Source: Rhodothermales bacterium (lineage in GTDB: Bacteria > Bacteroidota > Rhodothermia > Rhodothermales > VXPQ01). Taken from it: 6,286 nt of DNA. This document shows positions 4,221-6,286 of the stretch, in pieces. Under the pieces are notes generated by a model. It was not told where the DNA came from. It did no database searches and saw only the letters and a list, made by a program, of their open reading frames with translations. The stretch spans positions 1-6,286 of the forward strand of contig JANQSQ010000504.1 of assembly GCA_028283985.1 (NCBI GenBank). Reading direction: 5' to 3'. The position numbers and the translations under genes were made by a program. Each line of letters opens with the position of its first letter. Position 1 is the stretch's first letter.

Positions 4221-6286
4221 TGTTTACGATGTCGGCGCGGTATACGATGGTACTGGCGTTTGCGCTGGGCCTTTTTCATTTCAATGGCGCTGTGGCCCGC
4301 GTAGAAAAGTGCGGCTCGGCAAATTCCGGGCATACGGGCGAATCTTTGTTGTCGCCCTCCTTGTCAACAGGGCCTCCGGTGGCGGTCGGAACAATGCGCG
4401 ACAGGAGATTGACGATGGGCGGAGTCTCCGTCGTCCGATTCAGCGTAGCGCCTTATTTCATGGATCCCGACGGCGATTCGCTCTCTTACTCGGCTGTGTC
4501 TTCGAACCCGAGCGTGGCGGGCGTGGAGATGTGCGGGAGCATTCTGAAGATCAGTGCGGCATCAGCGTACACTGCAACAGTGACAGTGACAGTGACGGCA
4601 AGCGACGAGCCGGGTTCTTCCGTAACGCAGGCTTTCTGTATAGGCGTAGGGAGAGATTGCCCTCCCCGGTCAAACCAGGCCCCGATGGCGAATGGCCCGA
4701 TTCCGGATAAAACGTTTACGCGGGCCACTTCGCCTATCCGTTTCGATGTGTCGCAGTATTTCACGGATCGGGAGGAGAATGAGGAGGATTTGTTCTACAC
4801 GGCCGGATTGTCGAGAACGGGCGTGGTAGATACGAGCATTACGGGCAGTACGCTGACGCTTACGGCTATTGTGCGGGATACGGTGACCGTGCAGGTGAAA
4901 GCAACCGACATGGGCGGTTTAAGCGATTCGCTATCGTTTCAGGCGACAGTCGCGAACAGTCCGCCGGAAGCGCAAGGGGACATAGCCAACCTGAAGGTGA
5001 GCGAGGGTGCATCCTTTTCTTTCGAGATATGGGATTATTTCACGGATTCTGACGAGGAAGACACATTGACCTACGAGGTACGTGTTCTTATAAACCCCGG
5101 CAATGCGGTGAGCGCAAGTATTGCAGACAGCACGCTGACGATTACGGGCAATTCAATTAGTATTACCCCTAGCCTGCTGTACCTCAGCGCGCGAGATCCG
5201 TCAGGCGGATCGCACGCTGCACACGACTTCTTGGTAGAGGTCGTCGACAGCGCTATCAACCATCCCCCGGAAGCCAGAGGCAAGATTTCCGACAGGGAAT
5301 TTTCGCTGGGAGATCCTTTTGAAAGTTTCGACGTGTCGGGGTATTTCTACGATCCCGATGGGGATACGTTAACCTACGCGGTCGAATCGTTGAACACGGG
5401 TGCGATAACGACAAGCATACCGGCGGGCGGCAGTACGCTGACGATAACGCCCGTGTCTGCGGGCACGGATTCAGTGACGGTGACAGCGACGGATCCGGAT
5501 GGCGAGAGCGCTGCGCAGCAATTCGCCGTGACCGTAAGCGGTACGCAGCCGCCTCTTTCGGTAGATATCACGTCGGGTCCGACATCGATCGTATCGGGTA
5601 TGGCATACACATGGGTTGCGACGGCAAGCGGCGGTACGTCTCCTTATACATACAAGTGGGAGTATGCGACGCAATGCGTTACGACCAATCCTTGCGTCTG
5701 GCAATGGATAGACGCAGGGAGTACAGTGAACAGCCTTACGCGCGCGATAACGACGACGGGCGATTCAGCGGGCGTTCGCGTGACGGCGACCGATGATGCG
5801 ACGCCCAATGCCACTGCCATGGACTCGGTTATCGTGCCGGTCACAGGTACGCCGCCACCGCCTCTTTCAGTAGATATCACGTCGGGTCCGACATTGATCG
5901 TCTCGGGCACGAGCGGTACATGGCGGGCAACGGCAAGCGACGGGACCCAGCCCTATTCATACAGTTGGGAGTATGCGACGCAGTGTGTTACGACTAATCC
6001 TTGCGTCTGGCAATGGATAGACGCGGGGAGTACAGGGAGCAGCCTTACGCGCACGATAACGACGACGGGCGATTCGGCGGGCGTTCGCGTGACGGTGACC
6101 GATGATGCGACGCCCAATGCCACCGCCATGGACTCGGTTATCGTGCGGGTCACAGAGGATCCGCCCCTTGAAGTAGATATCACGGGTCCGACATCGATCG
6201 TCTCGGGCACGAGCGGTACATGGCGGGCAATGGCAAGCGACGGGACCCAGCCCTATTCATACAGTTGGGAGTATGCGACGCAGTGT
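4220..6286 (+). CDS. Large secreted surface protein with cadherin/Ig-like and PKD-like tandem domains (5' part, open at the window edge)
   Basis: One uninterrupted frame of 689 codons with no stop before the window ends. Residues 1-26 form a signal peptide (MFTMSARYT n-region, hydrophobic MVLAFALGLF core, AVA cleavage site). Four divergent domains follow at about residues 51-144, 152-245, 246-346 and 347-443. Each opens with a Pro-rich linker (PPVA, NQAP, NSPPEA, NHPPEA) and carries an acidic block after an aromatic pair: YFMDPDGDSLSY, YFTDREENEEDLFY, YFTDSDEEDTLTY, YFYDPDGDTLTY. These resemble cadherin/Ig-type beta-sandwich domains whose DPDG motifs can bind Ca2+. From residue 444 come near-identical PKD/Ig-like repeats (444-546, 547-647, 648 onward) with CX5C pairs C486/C492 and C589/C595. 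Such proteins usually act in adhesion or as cell-surface stalks; substrate unknown. The start is ATG 4220 by Shine-Dalgarno spacing, with ATG 4214 as alternative. Upstream the frame is closed by TAA 4142. A C-terminal sorting domain, for example type IX secretion, may lie beyond the edge but cannot be checked. Confidence 0.8.
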   Translation, partial: MFTMSARYTMVLAFALGLFHFNGAVARVEKCGSANSGHTGESLLSPSLSTGPPVAVGTMRDRRLTMGGVSVVRFSVAPYFMDPDGDSLSYSAVSSNPSVAGVEMCGSILKISAASAYTATVTVTVTASDEPGSSVTQAFCIGVGRDCPPRSNQAPMANGPIPDKTFTRATSPIRFDVSQYFTDREENEEDLFYTAGLSRTGVVDTSITGSTLTLTAIVRDTVTVQVKATDMGGLSDSLSFQATVANSPPEAQGDIANLKVSEGASFSFEIWDYFTDSDEEDTLTYEVRVLINPGNAVSASIADSTLTITGNSISITPSLLYLSARDPSGGSHAAHDFLVEVVDSAINHPPEARGKISDREFSLGDPFESFDVSGYFYDPDGDTLTYAVESLNTGAITTSIPAGGSTLTITPVSAGTDSVTVTATDPDGESAAQQFAVTVSGTQPPLSVDITSGPTSIVSGMAYTWVATASGGTSPYTYKWEYATQCVTTNPCVWQWIDAGSTVNSLTRAITTTGDSAGVRVTATDDATPNATAMDSVIVPVTGTPPPPLSVDITSGPTLIVSGTSGTWRATASDGTQPYSYSWEYATQCVTTNPCVWQWIDAGSTGSSLTRTITTTGDSAGVRVTVTDDATPNATAMDSVIVRVTEDPPLEVDITGPTSIVSGTSGTWRAMASDGTQPYSYSWEYATQC
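4577..4594 (+). repeat. Hexanucleotide tandem, three copies of ACAGTG
   Basis: Three perfect ACAGTG copies in frame encode Thr-Val repeats in a beta strand of the first Ig-like domain. The length is a multiple of 3, so gain or loss of a copy would keep the frame. Too short to argue for phase variation. Confidence 0.6.
5549..5857 (+). repeat. PKD/Ig-like coding repeat, unit 1 (309 bp, 103 codons)
   Basis: Starts PPLSVDITSGPTS and ends VTGTPP. It carries WEYATQC and NPCVWQWID with the CX5C pair. By eye it differs from unit 2 at 14 of 99 aligned residues, mostly in the first 36 residues. Confidence 0.85.
5858..6160 (+). repeat. PKD/Ig-like coding repeat, unit 2 (303 bp, 101 codons)
   Basis: Second complete unit, two codons shorter than unit 1 at the C-terminal linker (VTED instead of VTGTPP). 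The second half is close to unit 1, the first half is almost identical to unit 3. Confidence 0.85.
6161..6286 (+). repeat. PKD/Ig-like coding repeat, unit 3 (partial, cut by window edge)
   Basis: First 126 bases of a third unit. From the shared GTAGATATCAC (5870 and 6173) to the edge, it differs from unit 2 by a 3-base deletion (one Ser codon) and two substitutions in about 117 bases. More units may follow. Confidence 0.85.

Noticed and set aside
4298..4312. Lipoprotein box ending at Cys31 of the surface protein
   Set aside because: The residues before the Cys are RVEK, not a small or aliphatic lipobox, and an AVA signal peptidase I site lies just upstream.
2654..4333. Very long open frame on the minus strand opposite mgtE
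   Set aside because: Most of it is the antisense of a well-supported MgtE; its His/Arg/Gln-rich translation is typical of a shadow in GC-rich DNA. Only the part in the gap (about 3990-4200) is kept as a low-interest finding.
4309..4710. Plus-strand open frame overlapping the surface-protein gene in another frame
   Set aside because: Arg/Gly-rich shadow; the frame starting at 4220 has a signal peptide and four recognisable domains across the same DNA.
5374..6210. Similar small minus-strand open frames recurring with a period of about 300 bases
   Set aside because: They are the antisense of the tandem PKD-like repeats and resemble each other only because the repeats do.
5549..6286. CRISPR array
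   Set aside because: Units of 303-309 bp are continuous and in frame within a coding sequence; there are no short repeats with unique spacers.

Overview
The window reads as a moderately GC-rich bacterial chromosome segment, all on the + strand: a compact housekeeping block of four genes (1-3889), an AT-richer gap of 324 bases (3890-4219 region), and the 5' part of a large secreted repeat protein that runs off the right edge (4220-6286). The organism is probably a member of the Rhodothermota/Bacteroidota side of the tree. This is an inference from tandem 'YFxDPDGDxLxY' domains in a secreted protein, the absence of Shine-Dalgarno sequences in front of the housekeeping genes, and an rsmA-mgtE neighbourhood I remember from Bacteroidota-like genomes. 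No marker in the window settles the taxonomy.

Block 1 is the C-terminal part of a BioY biotin transporter, overlapping by 8 bases an exported TPR-repeat protein of unknown function, then after 15 bases RsmA (KsgA, 16S rRNA dimethyladenosine transferase), then after 107 bases an MgtE magnesium transporter. Same strand, overlap and short gaps suggest one transcription unit whose promoter lies to the left. The rsmA-mgtE gap contains an exact 18-bp direct repeat of the last codons of rsmA. Removing one copy plus the intervening 86 bases would end RsmA at a TAA and restore a 15-base gap to mgtE, so this looks like a small insertion or duplication that altered the RsmA C-terminus.

Block 2 (3890-4219) has no convincing gene. 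It holds a good sigma70-like promoter (TTGATA-17-TATAAA, 4083-4111), several short palindromes, and a perfect 10-bp inverted repeat (4181-4190 / 4211-4220) whose right arm covers the Shine-Dalgarno and start region of the next gene.

Block 3 is a secreted surface protein: signal peptide, four cadherin/Ig-like domains of about 95-100 residues with acidic DPDG-type motifs, then near-identical PKD/Ig-like repeats of 101-103 residues (two complete, a third cut by the window edge), each complete one with a CX5C pair. The DNA of the second and third repeats is almost identical, which points to recent duplication or gene conversion. The gene has no stop in the window, and its C-terminus (anchor or secretion signal) cannot be seen.
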